Source: an uncultured Flavobacteriales bacterium
GTDB taxonomy: Bacteria; Bacteroidota; Bacteroidia; Flavobacteriales_D; Sanyastnellaceae
NCBI GenBank assembly: GCA_905479115.1
Contig: CAJQLF010000003.1
Span: 1 to 64,000 of the forward strand
Length of the DNA stretch: 64,000 bases
Reading direction: 5' to 3'
The stretch's first letter is position 1. Each line of letters begins with the position of its first letter. The position numbers were made by a program, and so were the translations under genes. Of the stretch, positions 43,814 through 51,946 are shown piece after piece. The notes below the pieces were generated by a model. That model saw only the letters and a list, made by a program, of their open reading frames with translations, was not told the origin of the DNA and did not search any database.

Positions 43814-44746
43814 ATGCTCAAAATTCTCGCAGGTTCAGTTTCTAAATCTTTCGGTCAACAAGTGGCTGAAACATTCGGAGGTGAACTCGTTCCGGTCAAA
43901 ACGACCAAATTCAGTGATGGAGAATTCACCGTGAGCATTGAAGAAACTATCCGCGGAAAGGAGGTTGCCATTGTTCAGTCCACCTTCCCTCCGACCGATA
44001 ATTTGATGGAATTGTTGCTACTCGTCGACGCGGCGAAACGAGCAAGTGCAAAGCGAATCATTGCGGTAATCCCGTATTTTGGATTTGCAAGACAGGATAG
44101 AAAGGATAAGCCACGGGTCGCTATCGGAGCGAAACTCGTCGCCAACCTGCTCACCGCAGCAGGAATCGATCGCTTGATTACCATGGACTTGCATGCAGAC
44201 CAAATCCAGGGTTTTTTCGAAATCCCTGTTGACCATTTGTATGCCAGTGCTCTGTTTGTTCCTTATCTCGAAAAGCTCGATCGCAAGAATTTGTGCATTG
44301 CCACGCCCGATACCGGCGGTACCAAGCGCGCAAACTCCTATGCGAAACTTCTTGGGGTCGACATGGCCATTTGCTATAAGCAACGCAAAGTTGCCAATGA
44401 AATCGAAAGCATGACGGTCATCGGTGATGTTGCCGGCAAAGACGTGGTGTTAGTGGATGATATGTGCGATACAGCTGGCACGCTCACTAAAGCCGCGGCA
44501 CTGATGATTGAAAACGGCGCAAGAACGGTACGAGCGATTTGCACGCACCCCGTGCTGAGCGGCCCAGCCTACGAGCGGATTGCAGAATCGGTCTTAACGG
44601 AATTGGTCGTGACCGATAGCATCCCTCTGAAATCTGATAAAAACACGGACAAAATCAAGGTCCTTCCGGTCCATGAATTGTTCGCCAAGACATTAACCTG
44701 TCTGGTGGAAAATCGTTCCATCAGCGATACTATTTTAATTCATTAA
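43814..44746 (+). CDS. prs: Ribose-phosphate pyrophosphokinase
   Basis: This 310-residue enzyme makes PRPP from ribose-5-phosphate and ATP for nucleotide, histidine, tryptophan and NAD synthesis. It has FSDGEFTVSIEETIRG, FGFARQDRKDKPR (flexible ATP loop), DLHADQIQGFF and the PRPP-binding loop VLVDDMCDTAGTL. I start at ATG 43814 (MLKILAGSVSKSF); the frame also has a GTG at 43805. NadD, which acts in NAD synthesis, is four genes on. Confidence 0.95.
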   Translation: MLKILAGSVSKSFGQQVAETFGGELVPVKTTKFSDGEFTVSIEETIRGKEVAIVQSTFPPTDNLMELLLLVDAAKRASAKRIIAVIPYFGFARQDRKDKPRVAIGAKLVANLLTAAGIDRLITMDLHADQIQGFFEIPVDHLYASALFVPYLEKLDRKNLCIATPDTGGTKRANSYAKLLGVDMAICYKQRKVANEIESMTVIGDVAGKDVVLVDDMCDTAGTLTKAAALMIENGARTVRAICTHPVLSGPAYERIAESVLTELVVTDSIPLKSDKNTDKIKVLPVHELFAKTLTCLVENRSISDTILIH

Positions 44747-44748
44747 TA

Positions 44749-45381
44749 ATGAAAACTGCATCATTGAGCGGCTCTCCACGAGAGAGCGTAGGAAAAAAAG
44801 ATGCCAACCAACTGCGCGAAAACCATCGGGTTCCCGGGGTTTTGTACGGAGGAGGCGAGCAGAAACACTTTTCGGTAAAAGAGCTGGATATCTCTAAGCT
44901 CGTCATCAATCCGGACGTCTTCCGGATTAAACTAGAGATGGGTGGTGACAGCTTCGACTGCGTCATCCAAGAAGTACAATTTCATCCGGTAACGGAACGC
45001 ATCGTTCATTTGGACTTGCTCCAAACTGTGCCCGGAAAGCCCGTTCAAGTGGCCTTGCCACTGCGAACAACAGGAACTGCCGCCGGCGTCATCGACGGTG
45101 GACGAATGCAAATGCTGTTCCGACGCGTACCTGTTCGCGGTTTGATCGATGATTTGCCAGAAGAAATCGTTATCGATGTTACCGAGCTTGTCATCGGAGA
45201 CGCCAAGCGTGTCGGCGACATTGAAGTCCCGAATTGCAAAGTTTTACTGAATGATTCGAACTTGCTTGTTGCTGTGAAACGTACCCGTGCGGCCATGTCG
45301 GCTGAGAGCGAGGGCGAAGAAGAAGGTGAGGAAGGAGCAACTCCAGAAGAAGGTGCTGAAAACGAGGAGAAAGCCGAATAA
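44749..45381 (+). CDS. rplY: 50S ribosomal protein L25 (Ctc form)
   Basis: This 210-residue 5S-rRNA-binding protein has the L25 domain (MKTASLSGSPRESVGKKDANQLR, VPGVLYGGGEQ), the C-terminal TL5/Ctc domain (residues about 95-185) and an acidic Glu/Gly tail of about 25 residues. It lies 2 bases after prs and 5 before pth, a conserved order in bacteria. Confidence 0.95.
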   Translation: MKTASLSGSPRESVGKKDANQLRENHRVPGVLYGGGEQKHFSVKELDISKLVINPDVFRIKLEMGGDSFDCVIQEVQFHPVTERIVHLDLLQTVPGKPVQVALPLRTTGTAAGVIDGGRMQMLFRRVPVRGLIDDLPEEIVIDVTELVIGDAKRVGDIEVPNCKVLLNDSNLLVAVKRTRAAMSAESEGEEEGEEGATPEEGAENEEKAE

Positions 45382-45386
45382 AACGG

Positions 45387-45950
45387 ATGAAATACCTCAT
45401 TGTCGGACTCGGTAACCCGGGAACTGAATATGAGGAAACCCGACACAACATCGGGTTTAAGGTGGTGGACACTGTTGCTCAAAAGGCTGACGCTTCATTC
45501 GAAGTCAGCCGGTTGGGTGAAGTGTCCACCGTCCGTTTTAAGGGCCGCACCTTGGTGCTTTTGAAACCATCCACCTTCATGAATTTGAGCGGGAAAGCTG
45601 TGAGGTATTGGATGGACGCGGAGAAAATCCCACTGGAACGTGTTCTTATCGTAACGGATGACTTAGCCCTTCCTTTTGGAACCCTGAGGATGCGAGCCAA
45701 AGGAAGTGGTGGCGGTCACAATGGCCTAGGGAACATCGAAACGGTCCTCGGCACGTCGAAATATGCGCGATTGCGCTTTGGAATTGGGGATGAATTTCGG
45801 CGCGGACAGCAAGTCGATTATGTCTTGGGACGTTGGACTGGGGAAGAAGAGTCGACGCTTTCTGCACGTCTCGATCGCTTTGACGAGGCGGTACGGTCAT
45901 TCGCAACCATCGGGCTAGAACGCGCGATGAACCACTTCAACAACACCTGA
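45387..45950 (+). CDS. pth: Peptidyl-tRNA hydrolase
   Basis: This 187-residue enzyme frees tRNA from stalled peptidyl-tRNA. It starts MKYLIVGLGNPGTEYEETRHNIGF (catalytic His in RHN) and has LKPSTFMNLSGKAV, VTDDLALPFG and GSGGGHNGL. It is the third gene of prs-rplY-pth. Its last codons form half of an inverted repeat shared with the convergent nadD. Confidence 0.96.
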   Translation: MKYLIVGLGNPGTEYEETRHNIGFKVVDTVAQKADASFEVSRLGEVSTVRFKGRTLVLLKPSTFMNLSGKAVRYWMDAEKIPLERVLIVTDDLALPFGTLRMRAKGSGGGHNGLGNIETVLGTSKYARLRFGIGDEFRRGQQVDYVLGRWTGEEESTLSARLDRFDEAVRSFATIGLERAMNHFNNT

Positions 45951-45972
45951 ATTATTCGTACAGGTGGTTGTT
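45939..45972. terminator. Inverted repeat over the pth/nadD convergent stops
   Basis: AACAACACCTG and CAGGTGGTTGTT pair over 11 bases with one extra G, around an 11-base loop that contains the two stop codons, 1 base apart. There is no U tract on either side. It may act as a bidirectional terminator or as an mRNA 3'-end stabiliser; both halves are coding. Confidence 0.5.
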
Positions 45973-46578
45973 GCTGATGTAATTCAGCACCTTATCATGC
46001 AGCAAATAACGGATGTCCTTGCGCTCCATGATGGCATCGCGCAAATACGTAGATGATATACTGATCATAGGGGCATCGCACCACTGGATATTGGGGTGAC
46101 TGCGAGGAATCAGGTCTTTGACGTTTGACGGGGCTGGAATGGGGCTGGGTGCATCGGAAGACCGCCGAGGATAGACGAGAATCCGATGATCCTCAACCAA
46201 TTGCCAGTGATCCTGCCACGTATGCAATCGCTCAAAATTGTCTTCCCCCAAAATGATGCTGAACTCTTTTGTGGGATGTTTCTCGCACAAATGTCGCATC
46301 GTCGCTGCTGTGTAATTCGGTTGGGGCAAATCAAACTCTACATCGCTTCCTTTGAGCTTTTCGTTTTCCGAAATTGCCAAATTCACCATTTGAAGCCGGT
46401 GTTCTTGCGCCATCAATTCCGTTACTTTTTTCTGCGGATTCAGAGGAGTTACCACCAACCATACTTCATCTAACTCGGTGTAGTGAGCCATGTGATTCGC
46501 TATGACCAAATGCCCCAGGTGAACCGGGTTAAATGTGCCGAAATACAGGCCAATTTTGGTCGCTTCTCCGGAAATCAT
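45952..46578 (-). CDS. nadD: Nicotinate-nucleotide adenylyltransferase
   Basis: This 208-residue enzyme joins NaMN and ATP to NaAD in NAD synthesis. It has GLYFGTFNPVHLGHL (nucleotidyltransferase HxGH) and the ISSTYLRDAI signature near the end. I start at ATG 46578, which overlaps the gmk stop by 4 bases (ATGA). A longer frame to 46632 would lie within gmk. Confidence 0.94.
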   Translation of the reverse strand: MISGEATKIGLYFGTFNPVHLGHLVIANHMAHYTELDEVWLVVTPLNPQKKVTELMAQEHRLQMVNLAISENEKLKGSDVEFDLPQPNYTAATMRHLCEKHPTKEFSIILGEDNFERLHTWQDHWQLVEDHRILVYPRRSSDAPSPIPAPSNVKDLIPRSHPNIQWCDAPMISISSTYLRDAIMERKDIRYLLHDKVLNYISNNHLYE

Positions 46579-47168
46579 AGCAGGGGAGTCTCTTCGGTGT
46601 GAGCATGGACCCATTCCTTTGCCGCAGCGCAAGCGTCATCCAGTTGATCGTTGACCAACACTCGGTCAAACTTTCCTTGCTGACGCATCTCCCACTGAGC
46701 TTTTGCCATCCGTTCTTCGACGCGAGCTGGCGTTTCAGTTCCTCTCCGCTCCAATCGTTCACGCAATACATCCAATGAGGGCGCTTGGATAAAAATCGCC
46801 AAGGCTCGTTCACCCAATTTTTCTCTCAAATTGGCCCCTCCCACAACGTCGACATCGAATACGACAGTTTTTCCCGCATCCCATAAACGGTTCAATTCCG
46901 ATGTGAGCGTCCCGTAAAATTTCCCCGGATAAACTTCCTCCCATTCCACCAAACCCCCTGAAGCAATCTGAGCGTTGAACTCATCTGAACTCAGAAAATA
47001 GTAGTCATGGCCATGCACTTCCTTGCCCCGAGGAGGTCGTGTCGTTGCACTGACTGAAAATGCTAAATTCAATTGCGCATCCTCGAGTAAACGCCGCACA
47101 ATGGTCGTTTTGCCGGAACCAGATGGAGCCGAAAAAATCACAGCTTTGCCAGTTGAATTAGAGGGCAT
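46575..47168 (-). CDS. gmk: Guanylate kinase
   Basis: This 197-residue kinase phosphorylates GMP to GDP. The P-loop is FSAPSGSGKTT, followed by SATTRPPRGKEVHGHDYYFL and GLVEWEEVYPGKFYGT for GMP binding. It overlaps yicC by 11 bases upstream and nadD by 4 downstream; yicC-gmk-nadD is one operon. The start is ATG 47168 (MPSNSTGKAVIF) rather than the frame's start at 47201. Confidence 0.95.
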   Translation of the reverse strand: MPSNSTGKAVIFSAPSGSGKTTIVRRLLEDAQLNLAFSVSATTRPPRGKEVHGHDYYFLSSDEFNAQIASGGLVEWEEVYPGKFYGTLTSELNRLWDAGKTVVFDVDVVGGANLREKLGERALAIFIQAPSLDVLRERLERRGTETPARVEERMAKAQWEMRQQGKFDRVLVNDQLDDACAAAKEWVHAHTEETPLL

Positions 47169-48033
47169 TGAGAACCTGTTCCTTGACTTTTTCCAACTCA
47201 TCCTTCATTTCCACCACGGCTCGCTGCATTTCTGCATCGTTGGCCTTGCTCCCGAGCGTATTGATTTCACGCCCCATCTCCTGGGAAATGAATCCTAATT
47301 TTTTACCCTGACCCGGTTCTTCATTGAGCACCTCCATAAAATGGGCGCAATGTGCACTCAACCGCACGAGTTCTTCTGATACATCGAGTTTCTCGATGTA
47401 GAAAAGCACCTCTTGCTCAAATCGGTTTTCGTCGAGTCGCCCTCGATCTTGGATTTCTTCGAAATTGGATTGAATCCGTTCTCGAATTCGCAAAATACGG
47501 GCGTCAATCAACGGCTTCATCTCTACTTGAAGACGCTGAATGTTGCCAATTCGCTCCCTGAAATCGGCCTCCAACGATAGCCCTTCTTCCGCTCTGAAGG
47601 CCTTGAATTGTGCAGCTGCTTCATCGAGTAAACCAGCGATTTTTGACCACTCCGACTCGTCTACCTCCTCCTTGGGTTGTTGCACCACATCTGGCAACCG
47701 CATCGCCATTGCGAGCAATGAACTATCTTGAGCTGAAAGGCCCTTGGAACGGGCAATTCCCGAAAGAGAATCAACATACGTCTCAATCAAAGGTTGATTT
47801 AAGTCCCGCGGCTCCAACCCTTCGACGACATATTGTAAGCTAAGGTCGCATTTGCCCCGGCCCACCATCTCACCCAACCGCTTGCGCAATTCCATTTCCT
47901 TGGATCGAAATGCAGAGGGCATCCGCACGCTCATGTCCAGTTGTTTTCCATTCAGTGATCGCAATTCAGCCGTGTAGCGACGGGAGCCGATGAGCGCCGT
48001 CGCTTTACCATAGCCGGTCATGGAATAAATCAT
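47158..48033 (-). CDS. yicC: YicC/YloC family endoribonuclease
   Basis: This 291-residue protein starts MIYSMTGYGKA, the family hallmark, and ends with EMGREINTLGSKANDAEMQR and a helical end (VEMKDELEKVKEQVLNAL). E. coli YicC is an endoribonuclease that helps degrade the small RNA RyhB. It is the first gene of the operon with gmk and nadD. ATG 48033 is chosen over the longer frame to 48111, which would run into the divergent promoter. A TATCTTTA box lies 17 bases upstream. Confidence 0.9.
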   Translation of the reverse strand: MIYSMTGYGKATALIGSRRYTAELRSLNGKQLDMSVRMPSAFRSKEMELRKRLGEMVGRGKCDLSLQYVVEGLEPRDLNQPLIETYVDSLSGIARSKGLSAQDSSLLAMAMRLPDVVQQPKEEVDESEWSKIAGLLDEAAAQFKAFRAEEGLSLEADFRERIGNIQRLQVEMKPLIDARILRIRERIQSNFEEIQDRGRLDENRFEQEVLFYIEKLDVSEELVRLSAHCAHFMEVLNEEPGQGKKLGFISQEMGREINTLGSKANDAEMQRAVVEMKDELEKVKEQVLNAL

Positions 48034-48083
48034 TGGAGGGATTTTTGGTAAAGATAGGTACACGCGACGTGGTGGCGTGGCAG

Positions 48084-48091
48084 TACCTTTG
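48084..48091 (+). promoter_or_regulatory. -7 promoter box of the polyprenyl synthase gene
   Basis: TACCTTTG, a perfect TAnnTTTG, lies 4 bases (ACCC) before the ATG at 48096. No TTG is seen 19-21 bases upstream. Confidence 0.5.
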
Positions 48092-48095
48092 ACCC

Positions 48096-49082
48096 ATGAG
48101 TCGCATGTCAAGTATCCAGGCCCCTGTTGCGGAAGAATTAAAATCCTTCCAAGGACACTTCAAAGCTGCAATGCGCACCGATGTCATGTTATTGGATCGG
48201 ATTACTCGGTACATCATCAAGCGCAAAGGCAAGCAAATGCGGCCGCTGTTTGTCTTTCTCACTGCACGGGCCGTTGCAGAAGGGTCTGAGCCCCTTGGAG
48301 AACGCAGCCATGTAGCCGCATCATTGATTGAATTGCTGCACACCGCAACACTTGTTCACGATGATGTTGTCGATGAGAGCCCCTTGAGACGCGGATTTTT
48401 TTCCATCCAAGCCCTTTGGAAGAAGAAAGTAGCCGTCCTTGTCGGAGATTATTTGCTGTCGCGCGGTTTGTTAATGGCGGTCGACCGCGAAGCCTATGAT
48501 TTACTTAAAATCACCTCAGAAGCCGTCCGCCAAATGAGTGAAGGGGAATTGCTTCAAATTGAAAAAGCCCGGCGCCTGGACATCACAGAAGAGGTTTACT
48601 TTGACATCATACAACGCAAGACGGCAAGTTTAATCGCTGCATGTTGTGCGTGCGGAGCGGCATCTGTTGGCAGGGATGAGGAAACCGTTGAACGCATGAG
48701 GCGATTTGGCGAGCTCGTCGGATTGGCTTTTCAGATTAAAGACGACCTGTTGGATTTGGGCGAAGGTGAACGGATTGGAAAGCCCACGGGAGGAGACATC
48801 CGAGAACGCAAAATGACCTTGCCTTTAATTCACACCTTGCAGATGGCCGATGCGTCGCAACGTCGACGGATCATCCGGCTGGTCAAGTACCGGAATCAAG
48901 AAAGTGCAGCCGTCCAGGAGGTCATGGATGCCATTTTGAAAGGTCCCGGCATGGATTACTCGCGCCGTAAAATGACCGAGTTGACGGCAGAAGCTCTTGC
49001 GCTGCTTGAGCCTTTTTCGGCCTCACCGGCCAAGGCCGCATTGCAAGATTTGGTGGAGTTCACGATCCAGCGAAAACGGTAG
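48096..49082 (+). CDS. Polyprenyl diphosphate synthase
   Basis: This 328-residue trans-prenyltransferase extends isopentenyl units into the long chain of menaquinone (octaprenyl or similar). It has GKQMRPLFVFL, the first Asp-rich motif HDDVVDESPLRRG and the second QIKDDLLD. Small residues (Ala-Thr, TATLVHDD) rather than bulky aromatics precede the first motif, which fits a long-chain product; the exact length is not readable. It uses IPP made through IspG. The -7 box ends 4 bases before the ATG. Confidence 0.9.
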   Translation: MSRMSSIQAPVAEELKSFQGHFKAAMRTDVMLLDRITRYIIKRKGKQMRPLFVFLTARAVAEGSEPLGERSHVAASLIELLHTATLVHDDVVDESPLRRGFFSIQALWKKKVAVLVGDYLLSRGLLMAVDREAYDLLKITSEAVRQMSEGELLQIEKARRLDITEEVYFDIIQRKTASLIAACCACGAASVGRDEETVERMRRFGELVGLAFQIKDDLLDLGEGERIGKPTGGDIRERKMTLPLIHTLQMADASQRRRIIRLVKYRNQESAAVQEVMDAILKGPGMDYSRRKMTELTAEALALLEPFSASPAKAALQDLVEFTIQRKR

Positions 49083-49083
49083 G

Positions 49084-49524
49084 ATGGCGATAAAAACAAT
49101 ACGACACCGAACAAAAACCCAGTGCTTGGCCGCACTCCTATTGCTGATCGGCTGCGCCACGGACAGCGTCGTGACGGATACTTGGCCCAATGGCAACATC
49201 CAACGTCAGGCTACCGTGCTGGATGGCGATACCGTGCATTTGGAACTCTTTGACGAAGAAGGGCGTCTCACCAAGGTCAGCAACTGGGAGAAAGGCCAAC
49301 CCCATGGCACGTGGAAGGCATTTTACCCCGACGGAACCCAGTGGTCTGAACACCACTACGTCCGAGGTGTTCAAGTTGGCGAATACCGAACATGGCATCC
49401 CAATGGCCAACCCTTCATCGAGGGCCAATACGACTCCATTGGTGAACCTGTGGGAACATGGACTTTCGTCGATGAACAAGGCATTCGCATAAAAGAAGTC
49501 CCCGGCACCTCGATTCACAATTAG
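49084..49524 (+). CDS. MORN-like repeat lipoprotein (YwqK-type)
   Basis: This 146-residue lipoprotein has signal and lipobox LLLLIGC (Cys near residue 24), then repeats of the MORN_2 type: TWPNGNIQRQ, LFDEEGRLTKVSNWEKGQPHGTWKAF, YPDGTQWSEHHY and WHPNGQPFIEGQYDS. The function is unknown; such proteins are common at the Bacteroidota cell surface. It starts 1 base after the polyprenyl synthase stop, with AGG just before the ATG. Confidence 0.78.
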   Translation: MAIKTIRHRTKTQCLAALLLLIGCATDSVVTDTWPNGNIQRQATVLDGDTVHLELFDEEGRLTKVSNWEKGQPHGTWKAFYPDGTQWSEHHYVRGVQVGEYRTWHPNGQPFIEGQYDSIGEPVGTWTFVDEQGIRIKEVPGTSIHN

Positions 49525-49595
49525 CCGTGAACATTCTTTTCCAAGTGCCCTCCCTCCCTCTCGAAGGTGGCGCTATTTTTGTCTGATTCTTTCCC

Positions 49596-50669
49596 ATGCC
49601 CTCCTTTATTTTTCCCTTTTCTTGGACCAAATCCCTCTCTGCACTCCTGGCCTGGATGCTGATTTGGATGGCCATGGGCGTGTGTTTCGTGGCGACCGCC
49701 CAACCGCATGAGTTGAGCGCGCAAGAGCAGTATGTGCAGCAATGGAGTGAGGAGGCCGTCTACCAAATGGCAGTTCATGGCATTCCAGCGAGTATTACCC
49801 TCGCTCAGGGAATTTTGGAAAGTGGAAGCGGACGCAGTCAATTGGCCGCTAAGTCGAACAATCACTTTGGCATCAAGTGTCACAAGGATTGGACAGGAGC
49901 CAAGGTTTTCCACGACGACGATAGCCGAGGCGAGTGTTTTCGCAGCTACGAAAATGCCTCTGAAAGTTTTCAAGACCACAGCGCGTTTTTAAAACGCGAT
50001 CGGTACCAAACGCTTTTCGAGCTGGAATCGACCGATTACAAGGGATGGGCAAAAGGATTGAAGAAATGCGGGTACGCCACAAACCCAAAGTATGCAAGCC
50101 TCTTGATTCAGCTCATTGAGCAAAACGACTTAGGGAAATACGACCAGCAAGGATTGGCCTTGCAAGCGGAACGGATTGCCTTTGCAGAGGGGAAAAACGC
50201 GGCCGATGCAGCAAGACATGCCGTCCTGACCAACCCCTCTAAGTCAACCGTCCAGCGCGGGCGACGGGCGATTCAACTGAGCGAACGAAACATCGAATAC
50301 ATCCTGGCAGCAGACGGAGATTCGTATCCTGAATTGGCCGTCGAACTCGACATGATGCCTTGGCAGTTCTACCGGTACAATGACATCGACCGCTCCAGTG
50401 GTCCATACCAGCCCAAATCGGGAGACATCATCTACCTGCAGCCCAAGCGCAAACGAGGCGACCAAGCTTGGTTGACTCTTCGGCCCAATGAAAGTGTCTG
50501 GCAGGCCTCGCAACGCTGCGGGGTGCAACTTAAATCATTGGTTCGCATGAACCGCTTAAGCCCGGAAACCCCTTTGCCAGCTACTGGGCGGCTCAGCCTT
50601 CAATGGCGCATTACACCCGAAGGGAAATTGCCGAACTGGGTCCGCATGCTTCGCGGGCCGGGCGGATAA
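49596..50669 (+). CDS. Glucosaminidase-LysM peptidoglycan hydrolase
   Basis: This 357-residue exported hydrolase has a hydrophobic signal (LLAWMLIWMAMGVCFVATAQ), a glucosaminidase (GH73-type) domain at about residues 45-180 with the catalytic Glu in AQGILESGSGRSQLA and SNNHFGIKCH, then two LysM-like segments (ILAADGDSYPELAVELD, LRPNESVWQASQRCGV) for peptidoglycan binding. It likely cleaves glycan strands during growth or division. A TATTTTTG -7 box ends 15 bases before the ATG. Confidence 0.88.
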   Translation: MPSFIFPFSWTKSLSALLAWMLIWMAMGVCFVATAQPHELSAQEQYVQQWSEEAVYQMAVHGIPASITLAQGILESGSGRSQLAAKSNNHFGIKCHKDWTGAKVFHDDDSRGECFRSYENASESFQDHSAFLKRDRYQTLFELESTDYKGWAKGLKKCGYATNPKYASLLIQLIEQNDLGKYDQQGLALQAERIAFAEGKNAADAARHAVLTNPSKSTVQRGRRAIQLSERNIEYILAADGDSYPELAVELDMMPWQFYRYNDIDRSSGPYQPKSGDIIYLQPKRKRGDQAWLTLRPNESVWQASQRCGVQLKSLVRMNRLSPETPLPATGRLSLQWRITPEGKLPNWVRMLRGPGG

Positions 50670-50750
50670 GTCGGGTTCGAGAAAATTTTGACTCCCGGCG
50701 TTTTCGAAGCGGTCCGGCTCGACCTACCTTAGCCGGTAAAGAACTTTGGC

Positions 50751-51920
50751 ATGCCGTTTTACCACACACTCGGGAAAACTCCAGCGAAGCGCCATACCCA
50801 GTTTCGCAAAGCGGACGGAACCTTACACCACGAGCAGCTGTTCGGGACAATTGGGTTTGTCGGGATGAGCTCCCTCCTCTATCACTTGCGCAGGCCTACC
50901 ATGGTCAAGCGGGTGGGGAAATCCATCGATGTCAGTCCCAAGGCAGCCGTTGAAAACAACCTGCTCAGTCGGAAGCTCGAGGGATTTCAGGTTAAACCCC
51001 ATCCCAGCTACCTCGCGAGCCGCACCGCGGTCTTATTTAATTCCGATGTCACCATCCACCTGGCAGCGCCGATGCAGAGCATGGGCGACGAAGAATTTTT
51101 CAAGAATTCCGATTGCGATGAGGCGGTCTTCGTACATGAGGGAACGGGAATTCTACACACCATGCTGGGAGACATCCCCTTCAAAACGGGAGACTACCTG
51201 ATTATACCACGCGGCATCATCCACCGGTACACCTTTGATGGCGATACAAACCGGCTGTTCATCACCGAATCCGCACACCCGATTTACACCCCTAAGCGTT
51301 ACCGCAACCACTTCGGACAGCTGCTCGAGCACAGTCCCTACTGCGAGCGGGACATGCGCCCTCCTAGCACCTTGCAAACGCACGATGCCGTGGGCGAATT
51401 TACCATTCACATCAAAAAACAAGGAGCACTGCATGAATATGTCTATGCTTCTCATCCCTTTGATGTGGTGGGTTGGGACGGATACCACTTCCCATATGCC
51501 CTTTCCATCCACGACTTCGAGCCAATTACCGGACGGGTGCACCAACCCCCTCCGGTTCACCAAACCTTCGAAACCGACGCCTTTGTCATTTGCAGTTTTG
51601 TGCCACGCTTGTATGACTACCACCCCCAGTCCATTCCTGCTCCTTACAATCACTCCAATATTGATTCGGACGAGGTACTCTATTATGTGGAAGGGGATTT
51701 CATGAGCCGAACAGGGATCGACCGCGGGTATATTTCCCTCCATCCTGCGGGAATTCCGCACGGCCCCCATCCCGGGACGTACGAAGGCAGCATCGGCAAG
51801 AAAAAAACGGAGGAGCTCGCGGTCATGGTGGACACTTTTCGGCCATTGCAAGTCACCGCCGCCGCGCTTGAAATTGAACACGGCGACTACCATCAATCGT
51901 GGTTGGATCCCGGAATGTAA
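50751..51920 (+). CDS. hmgA: Homogentisate 1,2-dioxygenase
   Basis: This 389-residue iron enzyme opens the ring of homogentisate to maleylacetoacetate in tyrosine and phenylalanine breakdown. Family landmarks are CDEAVFVHEGTG, YLIIPRGIIHRYTF, HSNIDSDEVLYYVEGDFMSR and the ligand-rich SLHPAGIPHGPHPG. It is shorter than the 430-445-residue proteobacterial form, as in Bacteroidota. hpd follows 26 bases on. A TACCTTAG box with TTTCG 18 bases upstream lies 18 bases before the ATG. Fumarylacetoacetase and maleylacetoacetate isomerase are not in the window. Confidence 0.95.
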   Translation: MPFYHTLGKTPAKRHTQFRKADGTLHHEQLFGTIGFVGMSSLLYHLRRPTMVKRVGKSIDVSPKAAVENNLLSRKLEGFQVKPHPSYLASRTAVLFNSDVTIHLAAPMQSMGDEEFFKNSDCDEAVFVHEGTGILHTMLGDIPFKTGDYLIIPRGIIHRYTFDGDTNRLFITESAHPIYTPKRYRNHFGQLLEHSPYCERDMRPPSTLQTHDAVGEFTIHIKKQGALHEYVYASHPFDVVGWDGYHFPYALSIHDFEPITGRVHQPPPVHQTFETDAFVICSFVPRLYDYHPQSIPAPYNHSNIDSDEVLYYVEGDFMSRTGIDRGYISLHPAGIPHGPHPGTYEGSIGKKKTEELAVMVDTFRPLQVTAAALEIEHGDYHQSWLDPGM

Positions 51921-51946
51921 TTCACTTGGTCAATTGAACTGTTGAA

